Origin: Elysia crispata
Taxonomy: Eukaryota > Mollusca > Gastropoda > Plakobranchidae
DNA: 64,000 bases
Direction of reading: 5' to 3'
NCBI GenBank assembly: GCA_033675545.1
Contig: JAWDGP010003399.1
Coordinates: 281,001-345,000, forward strand
The notes beneath the pieces are model-generated. The model was not told the DNA's origin, did no database searches, and saw nothing but the letters and a program-made list of their open reading frames with translations. Below, piece by piece: positions 12,600-44,165 of the stretch. A program made the translations under genes and the position numbers. Each line of letters starts with the position of its first letter. The stretch's first letter is position 1.

Positions 12600-14750
12600 G
12601 GTCATTAGAGCGCGGAACCTACAGGCATGCTAAGTTTTTAAAAGAATTACCTATTAGCGAACCTGAGGACTTCCGTAACTTCCTAAGAATGGAGGCGCAA
12701 TTGTTTGATGAATCTACTCGACCGTGTTGAGCTATTGATAAGGAAAAAAGACACAGTAATGCGTTCATCCATTTCACCAAGTGAACGCTTGTCCATCACA
12801 CTTAGGTACCTGGCGTCTGGAAATTCCTTTGAAGACTTGAAATTCCTGACAGCAACATCGCTACAAGAGATAGGAAAGTTGGTCATCGAAACATGCGAGG
12901 CTATTATCGTTTGCCTGAAGCTTCAGGGGGTTATAAAGGTGAGGTGAATTTACATTGTACGATACCGTTGTTAATGTGTTGGTCTTTGCCTTTTAAGAAC
13001 TGTGTGACAACGCTATAACAGAAAAGGAAGCTTCATGGCGCAAATTTAAAGAAAAGACTCTTTAACTATCCTCAGGAATCAAGAAGGTGGGCACACCTGT
13101 CCATTTTAGAAATCAATGCCTTTTTAAAATGAAAATACAATGACAAATTCATCATGATGTTTTTGAAAACTGCAACTGTTTTTGAAATTTGAAAGTTTAT
13201 TATTAAACCAAAGTATTGAACATCAAAATGAAGTGACATTGGTATAATTTGACAAATGAAAGAAATCAGGAAACTAAGCAAAACAGCAAAAGCAGAATGC
13301 TCACCATAAGAAATGTCGATTTTCTCAATCTTCTTAAATGTTAGGGTTGAAATTGCTGAAAAACTGAGCGAGACTGATTTGGTTTCCAATGCATTTATTT
13401 GGCACTTGCGAAAAGTGTCCACCTTGGTCATTTTTCAAGAAGGTGGCAGATTCTGTCTGAGCTTGGTAGAGAGTAAGAGGAGAATATGGCGTACTGCATC
13501 GACTGCTGTGAGATGTGGGAGTGTCGCAATTAATTTGGACTGAGTGTTTGTGCAGAGTTCCGCATCGGCCTTCAAATAAGATGTCATTTATGGCTTTCTT
13601 CACCCACAGCTGTTGTCTGGGATCCATACTTTTCAATTCATGTGCCCATGTCCTGGCTTGGGTTAGTTAAGCGTGCTTTGGCCAACGATAGAAGCTCCGC
13701 TTCCTCGGCTTCCGGAACTGATTTTCGTTTTCTGATAGAAGTAATAGGCACAGACTGATTGGAGGATGACGGCGTTGTCGGTCTGTGTAGTAAGCGTGTA
13801 ATTGCTGTAGATGTAGATGATTCCTCGCTGTCTTCTGCTTCTCCATCTTTAGAACTTTCTTGTAGGCAATCTTCATCCTGGAATAGAATCACACACGAAT
13901 TTCATTAGACTTTGTTTGGTATCGATATTTCAAGGATCGTAAGTTTTTGAATTATTAATAACAAGACTTAATTCATTTTTCAGATTCTAACAACATCAGA
14001 AGAATGGAGACTGACGAGCGAAGCCTTCATGTCGGCCTGGAATTTTCCGCACTGCTATAGGTTCATTTTACTTCAATTAAAAAAAAAATCTTAAGCATCA
14101 TACTCATCGCAGTTGTCAATGCCAATTATAAATTCATTATGGCCAATACAGACGTCAATGTACGCGTTTTCGATGGAGGAGTGCTAGCATGCAGTGACTG
14201 AATTTGGCCGACGCCTTGAAGAAGGCGCTTTGAACCTTCCGGAACCAGAGCCAATCGTACAGAACGGAAGCAAAATGCCGTTTGTTTTTGTCGCAAATGA
14301 TGCATTTGGAATGACAGAAAATCTTTTAAAGCCATACGGAGGGGAAAAATTAGATCATGACCAACGCGTGTTCAACTATCGCTTGAGCAGAGCGAGGCGG
14401 GTGTCAGGAAATGATTTGGGATACACTGTCCATACAACTTGCTCCTAAAAAATCTACAACTATTACGCTAGCCAGCTGCTATCAGCACAATTTCCTTCGC
14501 AACAGATCAAAACATTACTTGAGAGCTGGAAGTGGGGACTGTGCAGATGCTAATCACGAGATCCACTCAGCGGACTGGCGAGAACAACATCTAATTGAAA
14601 GTTTGAGGACATGCAGAAGTAGAAACATCGAAGCGGTGGTACGCGATGTACCACCCAAACTTTTGCACACAAGGCCAAGTTCAATGGCAAGATGCCAGGA
14701 TTGCATAATGATTTCATACAAACAGATTTTATGTGCATCAAAATGAGACT
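12600..14750 (+). pseudogene. Harbinger transposase (HARBI1-like) relic
   Basis: Homology pieces in order: PISEPEDFRNFLRMEAQLFD (about 12651-12712), then after a frameshift LLDRVELLIRKKDTVMR, ISPSERLSITLRYLASG and a likely donor at about 12940. Then TSEEWRLTSEAFMSAWNFPHC (about 13996-14058), AVVNANYKFIMANTDVNV, FDGGVLACSD, and after another frameshift LNLPEPEPIVQNGSKMPFVF, VANDAF and QRVFNYRLSRARRV, ending QLAPKKSTTITLASCYQHNF. The segment carrying the first catalytic Asp is missing. The second Asp region is VANDAF instead of the usual VADDAF. The Glu expected after SRARRV is replaced (SGNDLG). It is therefore inactive. Confidence 0.87.
13440..13892 (-). pseudogene. Harbinger accessory (MADF/Myb-like, BESS-type) ORF relic
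   Basis: Minus-strand frames encode an acidic, Ser-rich linker (EAEDSEESSTST), a basic KRKSVPEAEEAELLSLAKAR stretch and, after a frame change near 13637, [20 protein letters not shown]. This is the layout of the C-terminus of the DNA-binding partner encoded by Harbinger elements: a BESS-like helix after a charged linker. A possible acceptor at about 13878 suggests an upstream exon. It lies convergent to the transposase within the same inverted repeats. Confidence 0.65.
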
Positions 14751-15290
14751 GTGTGGCCTGTGTATGGTTAATGAATTAAATGAAGCTGAACGCGATTTGG
14801 TGCAAGACTGACTTCACAATAGTCAACTGGAATAGAATGTCAAGATTTCCTGGGCTTATGGATTGCAGGTATCATCGCTAGAAGAAATTGGGATACAATA
14901 ATAAATACAGTACAATCACATGTGTCTTGTTCAGTGTTGCTTACATCCGACAAAGTACTTCTTGACCTGGCAGGGTCTCTTGCGAACATCATCGCAAACA
15001 TGAACCACGCACTTGACTCTTACAGTTCGTCTCTGTCAGTTCCTGATCTTGAACTTTTGTCGACTTTTCGTAGTTCGTTTCTAAAGTTTGTTCGCAGGTT
15101 GTTAAGCTTTTTTTCCCAGTTATTCCATTGATCCTTGTTTAACAAATTCCTGATATTCCCTCAAAAGGGTGTTGTAGGATTCAGCTTTTTTAAACCGGTC
15201 CTCCAACTTGATTTGTTTCGCAATGCCGGCAATGTCTAAAACAGCTCAAGCAGCTATATTAAAAATTTCTTTTCGTTCTCTTTCTTTGCA

Positions 15291-15365
15291 GACATTGTGA
15301 TTTCTTATTATTTTATTTCTTTTATTGCCTTTGAAGACATTGTGATTTCTTATTATTTTATTTCT
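15291..15365. repeat. Two-copy direct repeat inside the Harbinger element
   Basis: GACATTGTGATTTCTTATTA and its continuation (about 30 bp in all) occurs twice, starting at 15291 and 15336 (45-bp period). Confidence 0.8.
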
Positions 15366-15610
15366 TGTTCTTTTGTCTTGGTTGTCAACTAGGGGAAAAA
15401 ATTATTTGATAAAAATTTTGACACGAGCCTACAAATGAATAAAAATTGATAGCTCGTATAAAAATTTGACAACTCATAAAAAAATATCAACTGAAGTTGA
15501 TACGTAAAAACTTTGATTCAAAAATTTTTTGACATCAAAACACCCTACACGCGATCAAATGTCTCATAAAAATTTTGAAGACTTTTTTTTATCGCGTATG
15601 GGCCCCTTAA

Positions 15611-17095
15611 GTTACATCTGCATTTTCAGTTATTCACACGAGGTGAATTATCTATAACAAGAAAACTATGCGGTTTCCCCCAACAGATATTACACAGTCG
15701 TTTAAATTCACTATTAAACGCATCTGGAGAAACATTATCTTGGTAAATGCATTGAATATCTATATAATATAATATGTTATCTTGTTTAAAAAGGCAGAGG
15801 AAGTTGCTATTTTGTCGAATTGTTTGTCTGGGTAATCGAAAATAGTTTTGAGATAGATAAAAAAAATAATCAACATTTGAAAGTCTTCCCCTGGTATATT
15901 AATCTTTACGTTTATTTTGTTTCTCTAACAATACGTTATAAAAGTTATTAGGTTTTTATCGATAGGATTAATTTCTTTCGGGTCAACATTATATTCTTCG
16001 TTTTATAAGAATTCGCATGTAATCGGATTTTCATTTTCAAATTTTTCTCCTATCTCTTTTATCAAAGTATGTGGACTGATATCCTTACTTCTGAAACCTT
16101 CCTTTTTGTTCAATAAATCATACATAGCAATAGAAACGGGGTTTTGCGCAATAGCGCAAGAAAGACGATTTTTTTTATAATTGTAAAATCACATAACTCT
16201 TGTAAAAATGAAGATATAGAGCTAATTTTGGTATCGAATTTCTCAAAATCAAAAGATCTTTCAAGACAAATTGCAATAATTTGCCTAATTGCAATTTCAA
16301 ATTTCAGTTTCGAGTACCTAAATTAGTATCTTTATGTAGGTTATTATTGAAACCACATTTTAGTATTTTATACTCGTCTTAGGTTGAAATAGACTTACCA
16401 TAACAATCTTTTCATTGTAATATGATAAATCTTTTTAGTAGAATACTAAATTATGTTTAAGTTTTCCCACACCCTTATTTTCCTACGATTAAACCTTTAT
16501 TGTTTCTCTCTGTATGCTCTCTGGCTTTTCCAAAATATTGAACAAGTGCTGAGGCAACAAAGTTTGACCTATTTTCAATCCTAAATTAGAACAAGATTAG
16601 TGTTGAGGCAACGTTGGACCTAAAATATTGTTTTCGCTAGGCTGAGATTCATGTAGTTGTTATACCGTAGTAACTTTTTGCTCCCACTGCTCTGCAAACT
16701 CTGGTTTGTTTAAGATTTTGAATTTGTTCTTTCAATCGATAAACTTCAGAAAAGCGAAGGCCTAATTTGAAAAAGTTGGAAATTGATATTGATATCGATA
16801 TAATATATTTCACAATTTTATACTTTTGCACTGGCTGATACTTGCTTGTAGAATTATATTTTCACCGTTTCTTTTTCCTTAAAAGTTCACATACGTTCAA
16901 CCTTACGTATTAGTTTCTAACACAAGGACAGGATTTATGAAGGATCACATGAATGTTCAAAATATACGGAATTCCGTAAATTAACGGAAAATTCTCTTCC
17001 CCGTTTCTGGAAACTTTATAATTATCATTATGCGTAAGTTGTTCTCCTAAAAGGCTGATTCCTTAAAAATAATGCGTGATCAGAAACTGACCAAT
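15611..17095. other. Intergenic, no gene seen
   Basis: AT-rich spacer between the Harbinger element and the purine-rich repeats. Frames are short and none resembles a known protein. Confidence 0.5.
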
Positions 17096-17143
17096 CTGTC
17101 TGTCTGTCTGTCTGTTTGTCTCTCTCTCTATCTCTCGCTCTCA
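17096..17143. repeat. (TCTG)n/(TC)n microsatellite
   Basis: TCTG tetranucleotide repeats grading into imperfect TC dinucleotides. Confidence 0.8.
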
Positions 17144-17428
17144 CCAGTCTGCCAAAAAAAGTCTAAAAAAATAAAAATAAAAGAAGGTAGCTAAAGATCT
17201 GTAAGTAAAAAAGGAAAGAGATCGGAGGCTAAACTCGTTGATTAAGAGCCTACCGAAAGCTAGAAAGAACAAGTAATTACGTAACCATATACAGAGAGAA
17301 GCCAATCTTCTCATTAATAACAAACTATACGAACAAAATAAAAAAAGGTATAAAGATGGGAAAATAAAGAAAGCACATCTACTTCAATTTATGCTATGAT
17401 ATATGTTATCTGAAACTTGGAATAGAAA

Positions 17429-17547
17429 CCAGAAGAAGAAGGAGGAGGAGAAGAAGAAGAAGAAGAAGAAGAAGAAGAAGAAGAAGAAGAAGAAGAAGAA
17501 TTGAAGAAATGAAAGAGGGAGGAGGAGGAGGAGGAGAAGAAGAAGAA
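17429..17547 (+). repeat. Polypurine (GAA)/(GGA) tract
   Basis: Imperfect GAA and GGA trinucleotide arrays, with a short break (TTGAAGAAATGAAAGAGG) in the middle. No SINE head was recognised next to it. Confidence 0.9.
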
Positions 17548-19880
17548 ACTGACATGACAACATCGTGAATTCAAAGCCCAAAGAAAAGCAAGGAGACAAA
17601 TTTGAAGCAAAATTTTATTTGCATAAAAAAACAAGCGTCCACAGTTGAATAATTTTTCAGACCTAGTAGACTGTTCTTAAAAATAACTCCTCCGACAAGG
17701 TTTTATCTAAAAGATATAAAATATATCAGTAGAAATAGATATTTTAAAAAATATTTTCAGATAAATTTAACTACAGAAAATCCTAGTCAACTGTTGTGCG
17801 GTACTTTTGCTTCCTTTTGAAGTCAAATCTATATAAATACATGAATCGATAAAAAGAGTACAGCTTTTCATGAGAGAACCTTTTCTAATGAGCTGAACCC
17901 AATTATGAATCTATGATCTGTCTTGACTGTCTATTCAATTACTTGGTGAAAGGTTCTTTCATTATCTCTGTCAGTTCTGTGGCTTCATATAAACTTTACG
18001 CAAAATTAAAGCTTGAAAAGACTCAAATTAATAACATATTTGAAAATACTTGAAAAACCACATCATTCATGAAAAAAAAAAAAAAAAGAAAAAAAAGTTG
18101 ACTTTCAAATTGTTCATGGGTTCTAGTGCAGGGTATATCATTTAGGAACAACAATAAAATTATTTCAAATGAAACCAGGGATCGTTAAAAAAAATAAATA
18201 AAAGAAAAAAATAAATCAGGCAAACGAACAATCATAGATATTAGCATTTTCAATAAGATGGTTTCTTGATTTTGAAATTATCAAGAAAGATAAAAAATAA
18301 AGATGCTTATTCCATAAATCTTTGTTTCTGTTTCCAATCATCTTTATTTCATTTTCACAGACTACATCCTTAAGACGTTCAATTCATAAGATTCTATGAC
18401 TTTCAAAACTCCAATATTTGTTTTCTCTTTTTTTTTCAATGATATTAAATTTCACATCAGTGCAAATAAAAAATCAGATACAACACACGCAAGAACAGAT
18501 TTTAAAAAAACAATATAAATAATATATTTTAAGCTTTCTTATTTCTAAATTAAACTACCCTTTCAAATCCAGGAAAACAAAAAAGCAGAGACAGCTGGCA
18601 CATTGTTTGAAAAGTTTCTAAATCAGCAGTAAGGAAATAAAGCCAAACAATTTAAGTTGAAGCAGAGGTACATAATGCTGACATGAAAGACAATATAATA
18701 AGTACATGACATGTCATATATGAAAAATGGAAAAAAAACAACAAAAAACAACATAAAAATATTAAAAAAATAAAAACATAAAAGATTTTAGTATCAGTAC
18801 TATATCACCTCTTTAAAACAGTATTTCTTAAAAAAAAATACATTATACCAGAAGTTTGTAATGACACATGAAGGGAAATAGCATAAGACGAGCCTAGGTA
18901 AAGACCTAAAGGAGGAGTGCACTTAAACAAAAGTGGTGCTACTCTTTTACCCCATAGACTCCACTCTCTCCAATATTGAAAGGATGTCAATAATCTCCTT
19001 GATCTAAATATGAAGTCATGCCTTTCTTTTATCGGAGTTACTTCTAAATAATAAATAGCAAAAGACAGAAAAAATAAGACACAAATATTTCCTTTTCCTT
19101 CTGAGAAGGGAAAATTCTATCTAAAAATGCCAACAATTTGTAGCAACTTTACAGCCTTATCTGTTCTAAACTTAATGTTGGTAATAACAAGAAAATAATT
19201 TTTTAGGTGTCATATCTAAAATTGAATATTACTACCCTTATTATTTTCGGGGAGGATAATTCATTTTAAGAGTGGCTCTAGAAAGCAAAATGAAGTATGT
19301 TGGTAGTATTTCTAGAGTCCAAACCATACATTTATATCATTGAAGAGGACAAGTCATCCTTTTTTTTTTCTTTCTTTGTTTCACAAACGAAATTAACAAA
19401 AAAAAAAAAGGAGCTAACAAATACAGCCCAAAATAGCCCACAAGTATCTTACCTTGAAAGTGAGACCAGTCAGAAACTATTTAAAGAAAGCTTTCAAAGG
19501 GTCTTTCAAAAAGTAGTAGTGAAAATTTGGGCAAGTAAGTAAAAAAAAACACAACAAAAAAGACTATTGACCCAAGGAATTAGTAAATTACAATATTAAA
19601 AGGACAATATGAAAAAAATGAACCATAAAAACATGTGAAGTCACTGTCAAAATGCCATTAGGGATATGTAAGCCTAGGCTTAGGCAATGAGCTTTGAAGC
19701 TCAAATTCAGACAAAATTATTTTTTATAACAGAAAATGGCTAAAAATGAAACAGCCTGGCTTGAGACAGTATCCTAAACGATAAACTAAAACAAAAACCA
19801 ACCAACAAACAATAGAAAATACAATAATATCAATATCAGAGAAAATGAAAAACAAGTGAAGGGATCTGTAGTTTGCTCAC
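17548..19880. other. Intergenic, no gene seen
   Basis: AT-rich spacer with poly-A runs (about 18069-18097, 18729-18745). It lies just outside the left edge of the SQOR duplication unit, which begins near 19.88 kb. No coding frame was recognised. Confidence 0.5.
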
Positions 19881-21026
19881 TTAATAAATGTTTAATTTCT
19901 TTATAACAGGTTTGTATAAATCACGAGTAAGGCAGATGATTCAAAATTTTCAAATTCACTTTTAAATTGGTATGTATATGACTTAATGTTTGTTCAGATA
20001 AAAAACCAATATCCAATGACATTTGACTGAAAGGAAGAGATCAATTAAAATGTAAACACTTTGGCCTTTCTCAATCTGTTATAGAAGAACCAAATTGTAT
20101 AAACTTTTCTTTTGCATTATCAACAATACTAACAATATTATTAAGGAATAAAAGACTAACTTTATTGATTTTTTTTTTTAAATCACTTTTTTAAAAAGGT
20201 ATATGTTACAATATTTGATAAATATACAATTATCACCTGTGTAAAGACTCAGAATATTCAGATATGATTCAAAAGAAAATTGAAAAATAGAGCATCAGAA
20301 AACATTTGTAAATACATTTAGTCTAAAAGCACCTTCAGCAAATTCATTTTGAAAAATATAAAACTTATTTACATTTAACAGATGATTGGGAAGATGTAAG
20401 AAGAAAGTTTTATCCACAATCTACCATTTGGTGTTAATTGTTACAGCCATCACTTTATTCTGCTCACTGAGTGCTCCAGGTAACTGACAAGATGTTGAAC
20501 CTATTTTTCAAAGGGCAAGGCCTCCAGTTGATTTCTTGACTTGTGGCAAAAGCCTTGATGTAATTTTAGATTCAATTTTTGACTCTGGTTATAACTTTTT
20601 TAAAAACAAGCATCATTATGAAAATTTCACTGTATGTTTTCAACTTTTTTACCCTGTAGTTATTAATATGAGTGCTAGTAACATTTGAAAATTACTTTGT
20701 TGTCCCTAGTTTTAATTTTCAAGGAAGTTTTTTTTTTATGGTATGGATCAACCTTAAAGTATCACTTGAGGGAAGCAAATTTGCTTTAAATTACCTGTTT
20801 AATTTTTTGAGCATTGACAATTTCTTTTAACTTACAAAGACATGATGTATATTTAAAATGTCAATCCTACTTGTGTAAAATATTAATTGTTTTGAAAAGA
20901 GATTCCTCAAATCTTTAAATCATATTTCTTAAAGCTCTAGGAAAGTAAACCTTTAAGTGCTATACGAGAAAAAAAGTTTGCATGTCTTTCAAATACAGAA
21001 AAACAAATAATACTATCAAGAGCACA

Positions 21027-21032
21027 TTTATT
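21027..21032 (-). promoter_or_regulatory. Candidate polyadenylation signal of SQOR copy A
   Basis: AATAAA on the minus strand about 200 nt downstream of the SQOR A stop codon (21235-21237). Several other AATAAA matches occur in this AT-rich DNA, so position relative to the stop is the only support. Confidence 0.35.
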
Positions 21033-21234
21033 TTGTTATATCTGCTTTCAATGCTGTTTTGGTGAACAAAGTGTAAATAGCTTTACAATACATTATTTGT
21101 TCTCTCTACCTGTGCATGTTTGTTTATGCATCTCTCTCATTTGCTCTGCCTCACTCACTCACTTATCTCTCCCTTAGTGTATTCAATGTTACTGCCACAA
21201 GTGTAAGCAAAGGTTAAATCAGCCATCTAATCTC

Positions 21235-39942
<18,708 letters not shown>

Positions 39943-40005
39943 GTTCTTCCTTTAATGTAAGTTTTGTAACAATATTCTGATGATGATGCTGGTTTTGCAA
40001 ATTAT
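39943..40005 (-). other. 5' UTR part of SQOR copy A exon 1
   Basis: Directly upstream of the SQOR A start codon, the minus strand reads a pyrimidine-rich acceptor (ttttattttacag) ending at 40006-40007. This suggests that the coding exon begins with 63 nt of 5' UTR and that a non-coding leader exon lies further upstream. The leader exon itself was not located. This is inference from splice signals only. Confidence 0.5.
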
Positions 40006-40214
40006 CTGTAAAATAAAAAGCAATTAGCAATTAAAAAAATGCAGGTAGAATTTCTACTGATGATAGACAAGGGCACAAACAATGTCAGGAAACATACTTT
40101 TTTTTGCATTTGATTATAAATTAATAAAAATCAACTATAATGTGGAGCTACCATTCCCTTTAGTTTGGCATGCCTTAATTAGGCATATCTGCACATTTTT
40201 TAGAAGAAACCATT

Positions 40215-40330
40215 GAGGTAGTAAATAACTTTAGTGGTAGTGTTCTTAGAATATGAATCCTAGCCATGCCTATTTTGGTGGTACGATCAGATCTCATCTG
40301 ATCAACTTCCTTGTTATGCCTTTCATAGCC
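40215..40330 (+). mobile_element. Degenerate tRNA-derived repeat upstream of SQOR A (shared with unit B)
   Basis: GAATATGAATCCTAGCC (about 40249) resembles a B-box region and corresponds to GCATTCGAATCCTGGC at about 55095 in unit B, where an A-box-like stretch is also visible. The matching position suggests that the insertion predates the SQOR duplication. Confidence 0.35.
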
Positions 40331-42313
40331 ACTGTCACTTAAGGCGATGGAATGACACCAAACTTAAATTTTTGCCTCTTTAATATAAGCAGTGACAATG
40401 ATCTACTGCAGACTCTGAATACTACCCTTGAAAGTCTGTCTGAAGAAGTGTTAGAAAATAGGGCCTACAGCAACAGCAGAAGCATGAATATATGTCCAAA
40501 TTTCTCTCCTTTCCATTGATTACCACTAGATTCTATTGCAGATACTTCTATTTCATCTGCAAATCAAATCTAATGGACCTATTATGAATTTGAAAAAATG
40601 TAATTAATTTTTGGGCCATGGTTACTAGTTATCTAGATCTAGAAATCATTATTAGACAATATAAACTGTTCATTATCCAGTGAACCTTAACATTTTCGGC
40701 ACTAGGTGCAGGCTAATTATTTAATCGAATTAATTTTGTGATAAAATAAAGCCAACTCTCAAAGATACCCATCAACATAATTAAAACTCTATAACTATCA
40801 TGGTGAATTAGATCGATGTCCAGGCTAAGTGTTGCAACAGAGCTAGATCTAGATCTACCAGTTAACGTTAACATCTGTTTCATCCTCTTGGGTTACAACT
40901 TACGAATGATGTAGTATATAAATAGAACAAAAATAAATATAATGACACTGAGACAGCAGGTCTAGATCTAAATTTGGTCTGTAAAATAATAATATTAAAA
41001 AAGTTCTTCCTCTAGAATGCAGATTTCTCTTCAATTTATGGAGTAGAGCTAGACATCTGGCTCGCCTTTGCAATCCTAGTCGCTTATCTAAATTGAGTTT
41101 TACAATGTGTGGATTAGATACAACCCTACTTGGAAGCGTGTGAATTCAGTTAACCCTATTATATAACCTTGAACTTTAATGGTGAACTATGACCTTTTCC
41201 TTCTTCACCTAACACGTATTCTTTTGTATAACGTTACTTGTGGTATCGTACGTCGTAAAGAGAAAGATCGGAAAAAGAGAGGATAGGAAAAGCGGATGAA
41301 TCTGAGAAAGAGGTGCAACAAGAAATAAAATGGTAAATTTTGAAATGGGCTCCCTTTAATGGCTGAATAGGTTAGAAATTAGAGACGACAAAAGCCGTGT
41401 GCTTGGTTTGAAGAAACGACGATTAAAACAACTGTTTTAAGGAATTATAAGGAACAAATAGATTACTCGCGGGGGGGTGTTGCGCCCCAAAAAGACAGGC
41501 GAAGGAACAGCAATAGGCCTACAATTGATAAAAATAGATTATAAAATTCTAAGAGTAAGAGTTACATCTTCAACATGAGGCACACTTGTCCTTTCCTCTT
41601 ACAAACCATTTGTATCGTAATTTGTTTTCCGTTATTGGCCAAAAAAATATTAATAATAATAACTTGTCAAAAAGGTGTCTTTCGATCGCCAATCAAAAAC
41701 TAACAAATAGAAATAGAAATTAATAAATAATCAAAGATCTTTGATAACTAAACCTATTATAGTACATTAATCTCAATGAATAATTTAACTGACAGCTAAG
41801 GGGGAATGTAAGGTTTCTGAACTTTGATCAGCGGAGTAAAAACCTCTTCACGAAAGGTTAAAGAAGGGAATAGTATCCGTAAATATGGACAGAATTCTAT
41901 TTGATTTAACAATAAGGAATTGGAGCTTATTTATGAGTCACTTACGATAAATAATTATGGTAACTGTAGCTATTTATTTCATTTTTGTTAAAAGAGAGTA
42001 AAAAAAAAAAATTAGAAAAGACTTGTTTAAGAGAAATAATTGATAAAATATAGAAATAAGTGTATTATTCCAGTTGTTTATCATCTTAACGTCTTCATAA
42101 TTCTCTTTTTCCTTTTTTTTTTTTTACCAAAAGTCGTCAGCTCTTTAACTTGATGTATTGGATGCTCAGTCGGTAATCCACAAAAATCGCAGAAAAGCTA
42201 ACATCTGTTTTGGACATGAAAACTGGGAACCAGCCATACTTCCCATTATCCCTCTCTTATCTTGCGCTAATTTCCTTTCCGATGTCTTTTTGTCGGCTCC
42301 TCCCCCCCTCCTC

Positions 42314-42456
<143 letters not shown>

Positions 42457-43499
42457 ACTCCCTCACTTAGCACCTTTTTTCTCCCCTTTCACTTCCAGAA
42501 TCCTTAGCCTATCACCGTTACGGCGACTTTGATAGTAAATCTTAGCGAATGAGGCTTCTTCACTGCTCTAAAACATTGTCTCGTACACATCAGCCTCTTC
42601 TCCCAGCTAGATTCCCAGAGCCGACGAAAAATCTTTTTAAAATGCATTCTCAACTGTCTACTAAGTGTCTACGTTGTGAGTTCATCTTGACACTTTTTTT
42701 TTTGGCTCGGAGTAAACGCTATGTCCCTTTTTGTCAGTCATTTCCGTTGTCCTCGCAGAGTCCTGAGATCATTCTGCCCAGTCCAGAGACAGACGGACAC
42801 CTTAATATCGGACATCTGCGCAAATCTAGCCAAGTTACATGACCTTGAGCCTTTAATGATAATTATTTCAATTTGACCATTCGTGAGAAGAAGGAATAAG
42901 ACAAATTAGTGTTCAACAAAAGCCAGTTAACGTTTATAACCGTCAGTGTTCAACAAATACAAATTACCGTTGGCTTTTTGGAAGAAGGTGAAAAATTTGA
43001 TTCTTTAATTTTCATAGACTTCAAGTCTCGAGTTGGAGAACGAGTAAGCGCTTTCATCCTCTTAATTCTGTTTTTACCCGTGCGGTCTTGTTTAGTACCG
43101 GAATTCTAATAATTTGCAAGCCGTACTAAAACAGAAGATAACTACACAGTAGTCTTTTAATAAACCTTGCCTGCTCGTTTAATTGGATTTAATGACAAAA
43201 ACTTACCAACTATTCCAACTTATGTCCGGAAAAAAAAAATTAAAAAAAAAAAGTCGCAAATGCTTTGGCACCGCTACCATGATCACTGAAATTTTATTGG
43301 AATTTCATTTTCTGTTTTATAATTCAAAATTTCTATCTTGAATATCTACATGTACTTAATCTATGTCACTGAACGGCAAGTTTGTGTTAAAATGGGCGCT
43401 ACTATCAGGAGGAAAGTCTTGATGAAAAAAAAATAGAATGCTTCTACTCTCTAGTATTCAATGTCTGATCTATATTTGTCATCTGCCCTTGAGACTTTC

Positions 43500-43500
43500 A

Positions 43501-43531
<31 letters not shown>

Positions 43532-44165
43532 GAAACAAAACTCTTACGACTCTAATCACTTATCAAACAAAACTTGAAATAATCCGTATAGCTGAAAAGA
43601 GGCTCTAAATGATCAACATCCCCACGATCTTCGTTCAGCTACAATGGGGAACTACATTGTAGTGTTTGCATGCAACAGTTGCTCCCAAAGCCTCGTGTAA
43701 GACAAGATTGTATCGAAATAGGAATTAGACACTTTCCTACTCGTAGCATAAGCGAAGTAACGGTATGCCTATGAAGCTAAGTGGTGCAGGTTGCTCGTAC
43801 TTGTGCTGAACAAGGTAATACAGCTATATGGGTCTGGGTTTAGTTAAAGCTAAAAGTCAGACATAACTATATACTTTTTTCGAAAAAAAAAAAACAAGTT
43901 AAGCAAACTAACAGCACCGAAGGCAAAAAACAAAACTAACTAAACCCGCAACAACTTAAACCACCATTATATGAAAAAAAAAAAAATAATAATAATAAAT
44001 AAAAAACAACGAAACAAAACAAAACAAAACAAAAAAAAACCCCAAAAAACCAAAAACCAAAAAAAAAACAAAAAAAACCAAAAAACAAAAAACAAAACAA
44101 CAAAAAACAAACGAAAAAAAAAACAACAGACAAAAACAAACGGAAGACAGGATGAGTTATGGCTT
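43500..44165. repeat. A-rich junction between the two duplication units
   Basis: Poly-A runs (43500-43523) and an A/C-rich low-complexity block (about 43880-44140) of AAAC/AAAAC motifs lie between the right edge of unit A and the left edge of unit B. Lys/Asn-rich and Phe-rich frames through the block are not genes. Confidence 0.7.

Larger units (their letters stand above)
12333..15607 (+). mobile_element. PIF/Harbinger DNA transposon, degenerate, about 3.3 kb
   Basis: Left end AGGGGCCTATACACGATC and right end (reverse complement) AGGGGCCCATACGCGAT form terminal inverted repeats. Similarity continues inward for about 45 bp through TCAAAATTTTTAT. Both ends are flanked by TAA (12330-12332, 15608-15610), the 3-bp target duplication typical of PIF/Harbinger. 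Inside are a plus-strand transposase relic and a minus-strand MADF/Myb-like accessory ORF relic, the usual two-gene layout of this superfamily. A further inner copy of the terminal sequence (CTACACGCGATCAAATG, about 15544) lies near the right end. Confidence 0.9.
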
